A DNA stretch of 64,000 bases, from assembly GCF_003012745.1 (NCBI RefSeq), contig NZ_PXYK01000016.1:62001-126000 (forward strand), in the 5' to 3' direction. Positions 18,978 to 29,104 of this stretch are shown in pieces. The stretch's first letter is position 1. Each line of letters begins with the position of its first letter. The notes beneath the pieces were generated by a model. It did no database searches, was not told the DNA's origin, and worked only from the letters and a program-made list of their open reading frames with translations. The stretch comes from Kumtagia ephedrae. Lineage in GTDB: Bacteria > Pseudomonadota > Alphaproteobacteria > Rhizobiales > Rhizobiaceae. The translations under genes and the position numbers were made by a program.

Positions 18978-19778
18978 ATGGCCCATTTCATCTGCGTGAC
19001 CTGCGGCGTCCAGTTCGCCGAGAGCGAGACGCCGCCGGCCCATTGCCCGATCTGTGAGGACGAGCGCCAGTGGGTGCGCTGGGAGGGCCAGGCCTGGACG
19101 ACCGCGGAAGAGGTCGCGGAGAAGCACAGGCTGGCGATCCGCGAGGACGCCGGCGTGCTCGCCTTCGGCATCGAGCCGCGCTTCGCCATCGGCCAGCGCG
19201 CCCTGCTGGCCGAGACGCCGCACGGCAACGTCCTGTGGGACTGCATCAGCATGGTCACCGACGAAGCCGTGGCGGAGATCGAGCGGCGCGGCGGCCTCTC
19301 CGCAATCGCCATCTCGCACCCGCACTATTATTCGGTGATGATCGACTGGAGCCGCGCCTTCGGCGGCGTGCCGATCCATATCCACGAGGCGGACCGGCAA
19401 TGGGTGATGCGCCCCGACCCGGCGGTGAAATTCTGGAGCGGCGAGCGCTTCGCCCTCAATCCCTCGCTGACGCTGGTGCGCTGCGGCGGCCATTTCGCCG
19501 GCGGGCAGGTCCTGCACTGGAAGCGCGGCGGCGGCGACGCGGTACTCTCCGGCGACATCCTGCAGGTCGCGCCGACGCGACGGCGCGTCTCCTTCATGTA
19601 CAGCTATCCCAACCAGATTCCGCTCAACGCCCGCGCCGTGCGGGCCATCGAGTCGGCGCTGGCAGGGTTCGAGTTCAAGGATATTTACGGCGCCTGGTGG
19701 GGCCAGAACGTTCTCGGAGAAGGACGGGCGGCGCTTGCCGCTTCGGTCGAGCGCTATCTCGCGGCGATCGCGGATTGA
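18978..19778 (+). CDS. MBL-fold metallo-hydrolase with N-terminal zinc ribbon
   Basis: A 266-residue protein. Residues 5-28 hold CVTCG and CPICE, a rubredoxin-like zinc knuckle; after it comes a beta-lactamase fold with LLWDC-type strand, the HPHYY metal motif (AIAISHPHYYSVMIDW), a CGGHFAGGQVLHW His and LSGDI Asp. The reaction is a hydrolysis of unknown substrate. The start at 18978 follows an AGAGGACAGG site. Follows msrB by 49 bases and may be cotranscribed. Confidence 0.85.
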   Translation: MAHFICVTCGVQFAESETPPAHCPICEDERQWVRWEGQAWTTAEEVAEKHRLAIREDAGVLAFGIEPRFAIGQRALLAETPHGNVLWDCISMVTDEAVAEIERRGGLSAIAISHPHYYSVMIDWSRAFGGVPIHIHEADRQWVMRPDPAVKFWSGERFALNPSLTLVRCGGHFAGGQVLHWKRGGGDAVLSGDILQVAPTRRRVSFMYSYPNQIPLNARAVRAIESALAGFEFKDIYGAWWGQNVLGEGRAALAASVERYLAAIAD

Positions 19779-19781
19779 GGA

Positions 19782-20135
19782 TCAGATCAGCGTCGCGACG
19801 ATCAGCCAGAAAACCGCGCCCATCTGGTAAGCGAAGGCCGTGCCGCCGCCCCGCCGCTCGGCGGTCCGCCACACGGCGAAGGTCAGGAACAGGTTGTAGG
19901 GCAGCGCGGCGAAATGCACGGCAAGCGCCGCCGGCAGCGGCAGCCCTGCCGCCAGCAGGACCAGCGACGCCGCGGTGGTAGCAAGGTTGATCGCAGTGCC
20001 GATCACCACCATGTCGCGCCAGAACAGCCGCTTCAGCGGCACATTTCCGCGCCAGCGCGCGGCGAAGAATCCGGCTAGCCCGGCTTTCGGGTGCCCGATG
20101 TCCTCGCCCGCTTCCATTTCGCGGCTCCCGCTCAT
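19782..20135 (-). CDS. hypothetical membrane protein
   Basis: A 117-residue protein with a charged N-terminal 40 residues and then three hydrophobic segments (DMVVIGTAINLATTAASLVLL, AALAVHFAALPYNLFLTFAVW, AYQMGAVFWLIVATLI). The start ATG overlaps the stop of the upstream membrane-protein gene by 4 bases (ATGA), so they are translationally coupled. No family recognised. Confidence 0.75.
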   Translation of the reverse strand: MSGSREMEAGEDIGHPKAGLAGFFAARWRGNVPLKRLFWRDMVVIGTAINLATTAASLVLLAAGLPLPAALAVHFAALPYNLFLTFAVWRTAERRGGGTAFAYQMGAVFWLIVATLI

Positions 20136-20536
20136 CCGACGTTGAGGTCGCGCCCGGCGGAGCGGATCGACACGGAGAAGCCGGCAAGCACGTCGATCAG
20201 CGCGATCACCGTCAGCGTGAAGAACACGGGATGGGCGGCACCGCGCACCAGCAGGAATTCGACGAGGAAGGCCACGAACACGAAGGTCGACAGCAGATGG
20301 TCGATGATCGAGGCGTTCGTGCTGCGCGTCGATTTCATCATCTCGACGAACAGCAGCACCAGCGCGGCGACGACCAGCAGGTCGCCGGCCGACATGGTCC
20401 AGACCCCGCCCGACATCATGGTGACCGAAAAGAGCTCTCCGCCGAACGGGTCGGCGCCGCTGCCGCCGAACAGGCCGGCGAGGCCGAGATTGTAGATCAG
20501 GAAGGGGATGATGAGCAGCGGGACCATGCCCAGCAT
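20132..20536 (-). CDS. hypothetical four-helix membrane protein
   Basis: A 134-residue protein with four predicted transmembrane segments (MVPLLIIPFLIYNLGLAGLF, GDLLVVAALVLLFVEMM, LLSTFVFVAFLVEFLLV, FFTLTVIALIDVLAGFSV). GAGGAG lies upstream of ATG 20536. It is coupled to the next small membrane protein. Similar conserved membrane proteins occur in rhizobia, but no function is known. Confidence 0.78.
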   Translation of the reverse strand: MLGMVPLLIIPFLIYNLGLAGLFGGSGADPFGGELFSVTMMSGGVWTMSAGDLLVVAALVLLFVEMMKSTRSTNASIIDHLLSTFVFVAFLVEFLLVRGAAHPVFFTLTVIALIDVLAGFSVSIRSAGRDLNVG

Positions 20537-20623
20537 GTCGGATCTCCTCGGCATCGACGGCCGGTATTTCGAGCCGCATGCTCCCGCCGTCAAGTCCGAA
20601 TGCCGTCAGGCGGTCTCAAATAC

Positions 20624-20647
20624 AAAAAGACCGGCGCGAGGCCGGTC
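20624..20647 (-). terminator. rho-independent terminator of rpmF
   Basis: On the minus strand GACCGGC pairs with GCCGGTC around a 5-base loop and is followed by TTTTTG. It lies 28 bases after the rpmF stop. Confidence 0.9.
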
Positions 20648-20674
20648 CTTCGGACGTTCGCCTGGAAGAAAGCC

Positions 20675-20857
20675 TCAGCTTTCCTTCGGCTCCAGCACCT
20701 GGCGGCCGCGATACATGCCGGTCTTCAGGTCGATGTGGTGCGGGCGGCGCATCTCGCCGGAATTCTTGTCCTCGACATAGGTCGGGGCCTTGAGCGCGTC
20801 GGCGGAACGGCGCATGCCGCGCTTGGACGGCGAGGTCTTTCTTTTTGGCACAGCCAT
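20675..20857 (-). CDS. rpmF: 50S ribosomal protein L32
   Basis: A 60-residue protein [18 protein letters not shown], ending [13 protein letters not shown], the standard L32 of alphaproteobacteria without zinc cysteines. Structural protein near the peptidyl-transferase exit side of the large subunit. It is followed by an intrinsic terminator, and in this group usually sits beside mtgA and ispA, as here. Confidence 0.97.
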   Translation of the reverse strand: MAVPKRKTSPSKRGMRRSADALKAPTYVEDKNSGEMRRPHHIDLKTGMYRGRQVLEPKES

Positions 20858-20999
20858 GGACGTATTCCTTCGGTCAATGGGCCGGGCTGCTCAGGCAAAG
20901 GGAGCCGCGCGTTCCGGGCCGGAATGAGAAATCCGGCGAGCCTATACACGCGCTGAACGGCTTTGGCCAGCCTTCCCCGCTGCTTTTTTTGCCGCTGGA

Positions 21000-21752
21000 T
21001 CAGCTCACGCAGTCCACATAGCCGCCGGCCCTGGCGGCGCGGCGCTGGATGAGATTGGCGACCCGTCTCAGCCCGGCCGACGGCTTGGCCGGATTGCGCA
21101 TGACCGGATTGGGCAGGGTGGCTGTAAGCAGCGCCGCCTGCCGGGCGGTGAGATTCTTGGCCGAAACCCCGAAATGATGCTGCGCGGCCGCCTCGATGCC
21201 ATAGATGCCCGGTCCCCATTCGGCGATGTTGAGATAGATCTCCATGATCCGCCGTTTCGGCACGACCAGGTCGAAATAGCCGGCGAGCGGCAGTTCCACC
21301 ACCTTGCGGACGAACGAGCGGCTGTTCCACAGATAGAGGTTCTTCACCGTCTGCATGGTGATGGTCGAGGCGCCGCGTGTCGGCTCGCCGGCCAGCGCGT
21401 CGTTGACCACGCCGCGCAGCTCGCCGAAATCGATGCCGAGGTGACGGCAGAACTGGCCGTCCTCCGACATGATCACCGAGTTGACGAGCACCGGCGCCAC
21501 GTCTTCGAGCGGCACCCAGCGCCGGTCGTAGCCCTGCAGGGTGACGAGGTCGGCAAGCATCAGCGTCGAGACCGGCCGGACGAAGGACGGCAAATAGAGA
21601 ATTGTCAGCACCACCGGGATCAGCGCGACGATGACGGCGAGCTTGGCGATGCGGCGCAGCCACAAGCCGATGCCGCGGCGTGAGCGGCTTGTGCCCTTCC
21701 CTGCCAGCTCCAATCCCTCGGTTTCCGGTTGAACGGTCTCGTCCAAGCCCAC
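21000..21752 (-). CDS. mtgA: monofunctional biosynthetic peptidoglycan transglycosylase
   Basis: About 250 residues: a basic cytosolic segment, one transmembrane anchor ([18 protein letters not shown]) and a GT51 domain. The five GT51 motifs are present: [16 protein letters not shown] (catalytic Glu), [36 protein letters not shown] and [13 protein letters not shown]. It polymerises lipid II glycan strands in the periplasm. No ATG fits; a GTG at 21752 preceded by GAGGACGGG is the best start, other alternatives being TTG 6 bases on. Divergent from ispA. Confidence 0.92.
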   Translation of the reverse strand: MGLDETVQPETEGLELAGKGTSRSRRGIGLWLRRIAKLAVIVALIPVVLTILYLPSFVRPVSTLMLADLVTLQGYDRRWVPLEDVAPVLVNSVIMSEDGQFCRHLGIDFGELRGVVNDALAGEPTRGASTITMQTVKNLYLWNSRSFVRKVVELPLAGYFDLVVPKRRIMEIYLNIAEWGPGIYGIEAAAQHHFGVSAKNLTARQAALLTATLPNPVMRNPAKPSAGLRRVANLIQRRAARAGGYVDCVS

Positions 21753-21860
21753 CCCGTCCTCGCTCGCTTCCTCCGGAATAAAGATGAGTTGCGGCGAGCG
21801 CAACGCCCGAAGCCGCCCGCCCGGCTTGACCGCCACCGTATATTGCCTAAACGGGGCGGC

Positions 21861-22796
21861 ATGACGATCCCGCCCCCACTTTCCTTCGAAGAGCGTCTCG
21901 ACCGCCGCGCCCGCGAGATCGAGGCGCTGCTCAGCCGGCTGCTCGACGACAAGGCGTCGGACGGCGAGATCGCCCGGCCGGCCGCCTTGCTTGCCGCCAT
22001 GCGCCATGGGGTGCTCAACGGCGGCAAGCGCCTGCGCCCGTTCCTGGTGCTGGAAAGCGCTGCCCTGTTCGGCCACGACGGCGAGCCCGCCATGCGGGTC
22101 GCCGCCGCGCTGGAATGCGTCCACTGCTATTCGCTGATCCATGACGATCTGCCGGCCATGGACGACGACGATCTGCGGCGCGGCCAGCCGACGGTGCACC
22201 GCGCCTTCGACGAGGCGACCGCGATCCTGGCCGGGGACAGCCTGCTGACGCTGGCCTTCGACATTCTTTCCGACGTTCCGCCAGCCGCGCCGCGCGAGGC
22301 CGCGACGGCCGCAGCAAGGCAGCTGGAGCTGGTGCGCGGGCTGGCCCGCGCCGCCGGGCCGGGCGGCATGGCCGGCGGTCAGGCGCTCGACCTGCAGGCG
22401 GAGAAGGCCGCCCCGGACGAGGCCGGCATCATCACGCTGCAGACGATGAAGACGGGCGCGCTGATCCGCTATGCCTGCGAGGCGGGCGCCATCGTCGCCA
22501 ACGCCTCCCCGGCCGACCGCGAGCGGCTGTCCGAGTTCGGTGCGGCGATCGGGCTTGCCTTCCAGCTCGCCGACGATCTGCTCGATGTCACGGCGACGGC
22601 GGAAGCCATGGGCAAGGCGACGCGCAAGGATGCCGCGGCCGGCAAGGCGACGCTGGTCGCCCTCCATGGCACCGATTGGGCGCGCCGGCAGCTTGGCGGG
22701 CTGGTCGCCCAGGCGCAGGCTCTGCTGGAGCCTTATGGCGAGCGCGCCGCCGTGCTCAGCGCCGCCGCCGCCTTCATCGCCGACCGGGAGAACTGA
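21861..22796 (+). CDS. ispA: polyprenyl synthetase (farnesyl diphosphate synthase)
   Basis: A 311-residue prenyltransferase starting [17 protein letters not shown]. The first Asp-rich motif is [17 protein letters not shown], the second LADDLLDVT; the GGKRLRP substrate-binding motif precedes them. The short-chain DDxxxxD-type FARM and overall length fit farnesyl diphosphate synthase, supplying FPP for undecaprenyl-phosphate, quinones and hopanoids. The start has GGGGCGG upstream. Divergent from mtgA. Confidence 0.92.
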   Translation: MTIPPPLSFEERLDRRAREIEALLSRLLDDKASDGEIARPAALLAAMRHGVLNGGKRLRPFLVLESAALFGHDGEPAMRVAAALECVHCYSLIHDDLPAMDDDDLRRGQPTVHRAFDEATAILAGDSLLTLAFDILSDVPPAAPREAATAAARQLELVRGLARAAGPGGMAGGQALDLQAEKAAPDEAGIITLQTMKTGALIRYACEAGAIVANASPADRERLSEFGAAIGLAFQLADDLLDVTATAEAMGKATRKDAAAGKATLVALHGTDWARRQLGGLVAQAQALLEPYGERAAVLSAAAAFIADREN

Positions 22797-22803
22797 ACGG
22801 GGA

Positions 22804-23232
22804 TCAGCCGACCACCCAGTCGAACGGCACCGCTTGCGTGGTCGGCACCATGCCAGGCTGAATGCCGCCGGTGCCACTCGCGCCTTTGACCGGCGGCATG
22901 TCGATCTGCGAGAGCGTGGCCACCAGCCGCCGATGCCCCGAATTTGCAACCGCCACCCAAAGAAACAGTTTCCTGTCGCTCTGATCCCAGTCCCATTCGC
23001 CCTGGTCTCTTCCCGTTCGACAGAGCAGGCCAGCGTGCCCCACCAGGCGCACCGCGTCCGAAAGGTCCACGTCAGAATGGCCCTGTCGGCACAGCCTCGC
23101 AAGTCCCGATCCGACTTGAAGGACAAAGGGCCGAGGCCGCCTCCCGAAACGGTTTCTTAAGGGGAATAAAGCGTAATCGACGCCGGGGCATTTTAAGCAT
23201 TTCGGGGTTGGGCGTGCCGGGCTACGCGACAT
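22804..23232 (-). CDS. hypothetical protein (uncertain)
   Basis: A minus-strand frame of 142 codons fills the gap between ispA and the hybrid kinase. Its second half ([16 protein letters not shown], then [19 protein letters not shown]) looks like protein and has G/C-rich third positions, but the first 50 residues (with rare codons such as TTA) do not, and its start overlaps the kinase start by 19 bases. No ribosome binding site or family was recognised. It may be a shorter gene, a decayed gene or chance. Confidence 0.3.
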   Translation of the reverse strand: MSRSPARPTPKCLKCPGVDYALFPLRNRFGRRPRPFVLQVGSGLARLCRQGHSDVDLSDAVRLVGHAGLLCRTGRDQGEWDWDQSDRKLFLWVAVANSGHRRLVATLSQIDMPPVKGASGTGGIQPGMVPTTQAVPFDWVVG

Positions 23233-25544
23233 TCGTGCGATCGATCAGGACACGCTATCTCTCGGGGCTGGTGCTGTTCGCCGTCAGCACGGCCGCGATC
23301 ATGATCCTGCTCGACAGCCTCAACGACTACCGACGCGACGTCGACCGGCTGGGGCTCGACCTTGCCGTGCTGGCGCGCGACCTGAACAGCGCCGCCGCCT
23401 TCGCCGAAGGCGCGAGCACCGCCTGGCGGGAGCAGACGCGGGCCGACCTGACCGCCGCCGCCGCCGGCCATGCGTCGCGGCTGGCCGTCGCCATCGACGT
23501 TCTCGACACGGAACTCGACGGCGTTCGGCCGGACTTCTCCCCTGGCGTCGCCCGCGAGATCGACTCGGCCGCGGTCAACGGGGACCTGTTCTGGTCGGCG
23601 CGCGACATGGTGCGCAATCTCGGTCTGCTGGCTGGCGCCAAGCAGCTCGACGAATGGAGCTCGCGCGAGATCCGCAACCAGAACGCGCTGTTCGCCCAGC
23701 CTCTTCTGGCGCGGGCACGCGCCGCCCTGGACGCCGAGCGCAGCACCGTCGCGGCGCATGCCGACCGGCTGCTCGTCTATTCGAGCCTGCTGATGCTGGG
23801 CGTGCTCGCCTTCGTGGCGCTCTGGATATTTCGGCCGATGGAGAACGCCATCCGCCGCGCCTTCGCCGAATCGGCCCGCTCGCTGGAGCTCGCCGAAGCC
23901 GCCGACCGCGCCAAGTCCGAATTCCTTGCCAATATGAGCCATGAGATCCGCACGCCGATGAACGGTGTGCTCGGCATGGCCGAGCTGCTGGCGAGGACCG
24001 ATCTCACACCGCGGCAGAAGACCTTCACCGACGTCATCGTAAAGTCCGGCAATGCGCTGATCACCATCATCAATGACATCCTCGACTTCTCCAAGATCAA
24101 TGCCGGGCAGCTGACGCTCGATCCCGCCCCCTTCGCCATCGCGGAGGCGGTGGAGGACGTGGCGACGCTCGTCTCGAGCCGGGTGGCGGAGAAGAACCTC
24201 GAGCTGATCGTGCGCGTCGATCCGCGCCTGCCGACGCATGTCGTCGGCGATGCCGGCCGCTTCCGCCAGATCGTCACCAATCTCGTCGGCAACGCGGTGA
24301 AGTTCACCGAGCGCGGCCATGTGCTGGTCGACGTCTCCGGCGACGTGGTCGGCGGCACCGTGCAGATGAGGCTGCGCGTCGAGGACACCGGCATCGGCAT
24401 TCCGGCCGAGAAGCTGCAGGGCGTGTTCGAGAAATTTGCCCAGGTCGACGGCTCGTCGACCCGCCGCCACGAAGGCACCGGGCTCGGCCTGGCCATTGCC
24501 GCCCGCCTCGTCGACCTGATGGGCGGCCGCATCGGCGTCGAGAGCGAGATCGGACGCGGCTCGGTGTTCTGGTTCACGGTGTCGCTGCCCGTCCACGAGG
24601 CCGGCATCGCGGCCGATCCCGTCCCCGTCGACATCACCGGCGCGCGCGTCCTGGTCATCGACGACAACCCGGTCAACCGCGATATCCTGGTCGAGCAGCT
24701 GCGCAGCTGGGGGTTCGACTGCGCCGCGGCGGAGAGCGGCGCGATCGGCCTCGCCTTCCTCGATCGCGCCATGAAGCTCGGCGCCTCCGTCGACTGCATC
24801 ATTCTCGACTACCAGATGCCGGGCATGAGCGGCAGCGACGTGGCGCGCGCCATCAGCGCCGACCCGCGGCTGGCGATGATTCCGGTCGTGCTGCTGACCT
24901 CGGTCGACCAGATCGATTATGCCAGGCTGATCGTCGAGTACGGCATCGCCGCGCACCTCACCAAGCCGGCGCGCTCGGCGCAATTACTCGGCACGCTTGT
25001 GGCGACCATCCAGAAGGCGCGGATGCGCGACGGGGTGCCGGCACAGTTCGTGCGCGAGGCGCCCCCGCAGCCGCGGCGCGAAGCCGCTGCCTTCACCGTG
25101 CTGCGCGCCGCAAGTCCGGCCCAGGAGCTGCCGACGGCTTCTCCGGCCGTCCCCGTCGACATTCTGGTGGCGGAGGACAACGAGGTGAACCAGCTCGTCT
25201 TCGGCCAGATTCTCAGCGGCCTCGGCCTGACCTACCGCATCGCCGGCAACGGCCGCACGGCGGTCGAGATGTATCGCTCGCTCAACCCGAAACTCATCCT
25301 CATGGACGTCTCCATGCCGGAGATGAACGGCTACCAGGCCTGCCGCGCCATCCGCGAGATCGAGGCCGCCTCGGGCACCCGCATCCCGATCATCGGCGTC
25401 ACCGCCCATGCGCTCAAGGGCGACCGCGAAAAATGCCTCGACGCCGGCATGGACGACTACCTGCCGAAGCCGGTGTCGCCCGACCGTCTCGGCGCCAAGA
25501 TCGGCACATGGCTCGGCGAGACGGCTATGGTCAGGACGGCCTAA
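23214..25544 (+). CDS. hybrid sensor histidine kinase with two receiver domains
   Basis: About 776 residues. Two transmembrane helices (about 15-33 and 184-205) flank a helical periplasmic sensor. A HisKA domain has its phospho-acceptor His243 in [13 protein letters not shown]; the ATPase domain shows [24 protein letters not shown] and GTGLGLAIA. Receiver 1 (from about 478) has Asp532 in [12 protein letters not shown]; receiver 2 has Asp698 in [13 protein letters not shown] and a late Lys in DDYLPKPV. It likely feeds a phosphorelay through a separate Hpt protein. No ATG is available; GTG 23214 is the best start. The signal is unknown. Confidence 0.9.
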   Translation: MPGYATFVRSIRTRYLSGLVLFAVSTAAIMILLDSLNDYRRDVDRLGLDLAVLARDLNSAAAFAEGASTAWREQTRADLTAAAAGHASRLAVAIDVLDTELDGVRPDFSPGVAREIDSAAVNGDLFWSARDMVRNLGLLAGAKQLDEWSSREIRNQNALFAQPLLARARAALDAERSTVAAHADRLLVYSSLLMLGVLAFVALWIFRPMENAIRRAFAESARSLELAEAADRAKSEFLANMSHEIRTPMNGVLGMAELLARTDLTPRQKTFTDVIVKSGNALITIINDILDFSKINAGQLTLDPAPFAIAEAVEDVATLVSSRVAEKNLELIVRVDPRLPTHVVGDAGRFRQIVTNLVGNAVKFTERGHVLVDVSGDVVGGTVQMRLRVEDTGIGIPAEKLQGVFEKFAQVDGSSTRRHEGTGLGLAIAARLVDLMGGRIGVESEIGRGSVFWFTVSLPVHEAGIAADPVPVDITGARVLVIDDNPVNRDILVEQLRSWGFDCAAAESGAIGLAFLDRAMKLGASVDCIILDYQMPGMSGSDVARAISADPRLAMIPVVLLTSVDQIDYARLIVEYGIAAHLTKPARSAQLLGTLVATIQKARMRDGVPAQFVREAPPQPRREAAAFTVLRAASPAQELPTASPAVPVDILVAEDNEVNQLVFGQILSGLGLTYRIAGNGRTAVEMYRSLNPKLILMDVSMPEMNGYQACRAIREIEAASGTRIPIIGVTAHALKGDREKCLDAGMDDYLPKPVSPDRLGAKIGTWLGETAMVRTA

Positions 25545-25562
25545 CGCCGGCGAGGCCGCTCT

Positions 25563-26441
25563 TCACCGGTTGCGCAGCACCACGCAGGCGCCGCCTGCCG
25601 ACCGCAGCGTCGCGCAGATGCGGTCGGCCGCCGCGCGACTGTCGGCGCCGATGCGCACGGCATAGATGCCGCGCCGCCCGCGCGGGCTGCGCACCCGGCT
25701 GACCACCGGGTCGGCGCCCTTCAGCACGGACTTGAACCGAGCCGAGATCCGCTGCCACTGCCGGATCGCAGCGGCGCGGCGGAAATTGCCGGCCACCTGG
25801 ATGCCCCACGGTTTCGTCACGATCGTCGCCATGGCGATCGTCCGGGCATAGATGGTTCGCATTTGGCGGCAGGCTTCGCCGAACGGCAGTTTGGGGTCAA
25901 GCGGCCGCACCGTGCCGGCATAGTCGCGCGCGGTGAAGTTGTCGGCCGGCTCGCCCATGATGTCGAGCACGTACTCCTCGGTCTCGAGCGGCAGGAAGCC
26001 GCCCGAGGCGAGCCAGCGCGACACGCGGGTCTCGCCGGCATTGTAGGCGGCGGCCGCCAGACCGAGATTGCCGAAGCCGCGCTTCAGCTCGGCCAGATAG
26101 CGCGCCGAGGCGGGCAGCGCCTGCGCGATGTCGAAGGAATCGGCCAGCCCGCGCATCTTCGCTGTTCCCGGCATGAACTGGGCGATGCCCTCGGCGCCGA
26201 CCGGGCTGACGGCGTTCGGATCGAAGCGGCTTTCCTTCCAGATCAGCCGGGCGAAGAAGTCGCTGGGCAGGCCGTTCGAGCGGGCATGCAGGTCGATCAG
26301 GTCGCAGATGCGGGCGGTGGTGACGATGCGCGACTTCGGCGGGTCGGCGAGGGCGGGGGTGCAGGAGAGAAGGAGGGCAGCCGCACACGATGCCAATCCT
26401 TTGCCTGGCCTCGTCGCACCCCCCCCTGTCCTACCGGACAT
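25563..26441 (-). CDS. lytic murein transglycosylase with C-terminal SPOR-like domain
   Basis: About 292 residues. A signal peptide (LASCAAALLLSCTPALA) precedes a family-1 lytic transglycosylase domain with catalytic Glu in LIWKESRFDPNAVSP, GAEGIAQFMPGTA and AAAYNAGETRVSRWL. The last 70 residues (GIYAVRIGADSRAAADRICATLRSAGG) are SPOR-like and would target the septum. It cuts glycan strands in the periplasm. The only ATG (26441) lies inside a palindromic repeat and is directly preceded by GGGGGAG; a TTG at 26396 just before the signal peptide is an alternative start. Confidence 0.85.
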   Translation of the reverse strand: MSGRTGGGATRPGKGLASCAAALLLSCTPALADPPKSRIVTTARICDLIDLHARSNGLPSDFFARLIWKESRFDPNAVSPVGAEGIAQFMPGTAKMRGLADSFDIAQALPASARYLAELKRGFGNLGLAAAAYNAGETRVSRWLASGGFLPLETEEYVLDIMGEPADNFTARDYAGTVRPLDPKLPFGEACRQMRTIYARTIAMATIVTKPWGIQVAGNFRRAAAIRQWQRISARFKSVLKGADPVVSRVRSPRGRRGIYAVRIGADSRAAADRICATLRSAGGACVVLRNR

Positions 26442-26573
26442 CTCCCCCACAAGGGGGAAGATGGGCAGCTTCGGCGGTGCGGCTTCTTCTGCACCGCTAG
26501 CGATTGGCGAAACCGAAGCGGGCAGCCAATCTCCCCCCTTGTGGGGGAGATGTCCGGCAGGACAGAGGGGGCC
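26418..26573. repeat. palindromic intergenic repeat (rhizobial type), 156 bp
   Basis: Arms 26418-26460 and 26528-26573 are near-exact reverse complements (both contain TGTGGGGGAGATGTCCGG read outward). The core holds a second smaller inverted pair (GCGGTGC and GCACCGC). The sequence type CCTGYCGGACATCTCCCCC is a common intergenic palindrome of Mesorhizobium-like genomes. It reaches into the 5' end of the lytic transglycosylase gene. Confidence 0.85.
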
Positions 26574-26647
26574 CAAGTAGGGCGCCGGAGGGCAAAGATC
26601 GCGCCCAAGCATCGACACGACGGACAAGACGGCCCGCCGCAGCACGG

Positions 26648-27901
26648 CTACTCCGCGGCCTGCCTGCCGCCCTGTCCGAAGCGGGCCTCGATATAGTCGG
26701 CGACCATCTTCTCGAACTCGGCGGCGATGTCGGCGCCGCGTAGCGTCGCCGCCTTGCGGCCGTCGATGAACACCGGCGCCGACGGCGTCTCGCCGGTGCC
26801 GGGCAGCGAGATGCCGATGTCGGCATGCTTGGATTCGCCCGGGCCGTTGACGATGCAGCCCATGACGGCGACCTTGAGCTCCTCGACGCCGGGATATTTG
26901 TCGCGCCACAGAGGCATGTTCCTGCGCAAATCGGCCTGGATGTTTTGCGCCAGCTCCTGGAACACCGTCGAGGTGGTTCGGCCGCAGCCGGGGCAGGCGG
27001 CCACCACGGGCACGAACTGGCGGAATCCCATGGTCTGCAGCAGCTCCTGCGCCACCTGGACCTCGCGGGTGCGGTCGCCGTTCGGCTCGGGCGTCAGCGA
27101 GACGCGGATGGTGTCGCCGATGCCCTGCTGCAAGAGGATGCCCATGGCGGCGGACGAGGCGACGATGCCCTTCGAGCCCATGCCGGCCTCGGTCAGGCCG
27201 AGATGCAGCGCGTGATCGCTGCGCCCGGCGAGCGCGGTATAGACCGCGACCAGATCCTGCACGCGGCTCACCTTGGCCGACAGGATGATCCTGTCGCGCG
27301 GCAGGCCGATCTCCTCCGCGGCTTGCGCCGACAGCAGCGCCGAGCGCACGATCGCCTCGCGCGTCACCTCGTCGGCGGTCAGCGGCGCGCCGGCCGCCTG
27401 GTTCTCGTCCATCAGCGCCGTCAGCAGCTCCTGGTCGAGCGAGCCCCAGTTGACGCCGATGCGCACCGGCTTGCCGTAGCGGATCGCCGTCTCGACGATG
27501 GCGCCGAACTGCCTGTCCTTCTTCTCCTTGAAGCCGACATTGCCGGGGTTGATGCGGTATTTCGCCAGCGCCTCGGCGCAGGCCGGATGGTCGGCCAGCA
27601 GCTTGTGGCCGATATAGTGGAAGTCGCCGACCAGCGGCACGTCGAGGCCGAGCCGCTCCAGCCGCTCGCGGATGCGCGGTACGGCGGCCGCGCTCTCGTC
27701 GCGGTCGACGGTGATGCGCACGATCTCCGAGCCCGCCTTGGCGAGCGCGGCGACCTGCGCGACGGTGCCGTCGACATCGGCCGTGTCGGTGTTGGTCATC
27801 GACTGCACCACCACGGGGGCGCCGCCGCCGACCGTCACGCCGCCCACGTCCACGCCGACGGAACGCCTCCGCGGCAGGGGAGAGGATTGATATCCGGTCA
27901 T
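26648..27901 (-). CDS. ispG: 4-hydroxy-3-methylbut-2-en-1-yl diphosphate synthase
   Basis: A 417-residue iron-sulfur enzyme of the MEP isoprenoid pathway. N-terminal [29 protein letters not shown] is the family start; the [4Fe-4S] ligands are in [12 protein letters not shown] and [11 protein letters not shown] near the C-terminus. It makes HMBPP from MEcPP. Methionine at 27901 gives the family N-terminus; the ATG at 27937 adds 12 residues without support. Upstream of it lies a 380-base region with no gene. Confidence 0.96.
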   Translation of the reverse strand: MTGYQSSPLPRRRSVGVDVGGVTVGGGAPVVVQSMTNTDTADVDGTVAQVAALAKAGSEIVRITVDRDESAAAVPRIRERLERLGLDVPLVGDFHYIGHKLLADHPACAEALAKYRINPGNVGFKEKKDRQFGAIVETAIRYGKPVRIGVNWGSLDQELLTALMDENQAAGAPLTADEVTREAIVRSALLSAQAAEEIGLPRDRIILSAKVSRVQDLVAVYTALAGRSDHALHLGLTEAGMGSKGIVASSAAMGILLQQGIGDTIRVSLTPEPNGDRTREVQVAQELLQTMGFRQFVPVVAACPGCGRTTSTVFQELAQNIQADLRRNMPLWRDKYPGVEELKVAVMGCIVNGPGESKHADIGISLPGTGETPSAPVFIDGRKAATLRGADIAAEFEKMVADYIEARFGQGGRQAAE

Positions 27902-28283
27902 GGCCCGGGCGCCTCGTGGGAAGATGGAACCGGCCATGAGGTGGCGGATGCCGGCCGCCTTGTCAATGGCGTGGGGTGCCGCACGGTACGTCGGGGGGTG
28001 TGCGATGGGCGGCGCTTAGCGGCATGGTTGCGTTCGAAAACCGCGATTCCAGGCCGCAGCGCCGGAAACGGATACGAGGTGGCGATCATGGCTTAAGCCG
28101 CCGGGTGGGGTTGTCGCCCAGCATCGCGGCGAGCCGGCTCGTGGCAATCGACGAGACGTGCGACCGCCTTCGCCGGACGCCGCCGCATGTGCGTCCTGAA
28201 ATCCATTGCTTCCAGCTCGCCTGCATCCTGGAGGCACCGTGAGGCGGCGGCTGGGATGACGGCCCGGACTCTTCGGTGCCGCC
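27902..28283. other. intergenic region between ispG and the catabolic island
   Basis: About 380 bases without a supported gene. Short frames on both strands have no ribosome binding site and no protein-like composition. It must hold the ispG promoter, but no clear -35/-10 was recognised. It marks the junction between housekeeping genes and the CoA-thioester island. Confidence 0.5.
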
Positions 28284-29093
28284 TCAGCTCGGATGCAGCA
28301 CCGCGCCGCCGCAGACGGAGATGACCTGTCCCGTCACGTAGCCGGAGAGGTCCGTCGCCAGGAATTCCAGCACGTTGGCGAGGTCCTCGGTCTGTCCGAA
28401 ACGCCTGAGCGCGATGGCCTCGAGCTGCTCCGGCGTGCCGATCCCCATGGCGGGGTCGAGGCGCTTCAGCCGCTCGGTCTCGACGATGCCCGGCGCGATG
28501 GCGTTGACGCGGATGCCGTAGGGGCCGAGTTCGGCGGCAAGCGCGCGGGTGAGATAGGCGACGCCCGCCTTGGCGGCGCCGTAGACCGCCAGATTGCCGC
28601 CTTCGAGCAGCGAGATGCCGGTCTGCGACGAGATGTTGACGATGATGCCGCTGCGCTGCGCCTTCATCGCCGGGGCGGCCGCCGCGCAGCAGAGCTGGGT
28701 GGCCTTCAGGTTGACGCCGATCAGGTAGTCGAAGCCGTCGGGCGTCGTCTCGGTCGCCAGCGTGCCGCTGCCGCGCGCCACCGCCACGCCGGCATTGTTG
28801 ACCAGGACGTCGAGCCGCCCGAACGCCTCCAGCGTGGCGGCGACGAGGCGCTCCGCCTGCTCGGGCTGTCTGAGGTCGCCCTCGACGCCGAGCGAGTGGC
28901 GCCCCAGCGCCTCGACCTCCGCCATGACGCTCGCCGCCGTCAGTTCCTCGCCGATGCGCGCCGCGCCCTGCAGGTTGAGGTCGGCGATGACGACGTCGGC
29001 GCCGAGCCGCGCCAGCCTGAGCGCATAAGCGTGGCCGAGGCCGCGCGCCGCGCCGGTGACGATCGCCACCTTCCCCTTCAGCGGTTCGGGCAT
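28284..29093 (-). CDS. SDR family oxidoreductase
   Basis: A 269-residue short-chain dehydrogenase: cofactor motif TGAARGLGHA, NNAGVAVARG, Ser in NISSQTG and catalytic YGAAK, ending YVTGQVISVCGGAVLHPS. The acidic residue in VVIADLN suggests NAD(H). Likely oxidises a hydroxyacyl-CoA intermediate. It is the last gene of the five-gene operon starting with the CoA ligase at 33759; the ribosome binding site GAGGAG is 11 bases after the nitroreductase stop. Confidence 0.88.
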   Translation of the reverse strand: MPEPLKGKVAIVTGAARGLGHAYALRLARLGADVVIADLNLQGAARIGEELTAASVMAEVEALGRHSLGVEGDLRQPEQAERLVAATLEAFGRLDVLVNNAGVAVARGSGTLATETTPDGFDYLIGVNLKATQLCCAAAAPAMKAQRSGIIVNISSQTGISLLEGGNLAVYGAAKAGVAYLTRALAAELGPYGIRVNAIAPGIVETERLKRLDPAMGIGTPEQLEAIALRRFGQTEDLANVLEFLATDLSGYVTGQVISVCGGAVLHPS

Positions 29094-29104
29094 CTCGAAG
29101 CTCC

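Noticed and set aside
21000-23126. A single 708-codon frame covering mtgA and extending upstream across ispA.
   Set aside because: Only the last 250 codons code for MtgA; the upstream part is antisense to ispA. The frame is open only because of GC bias.
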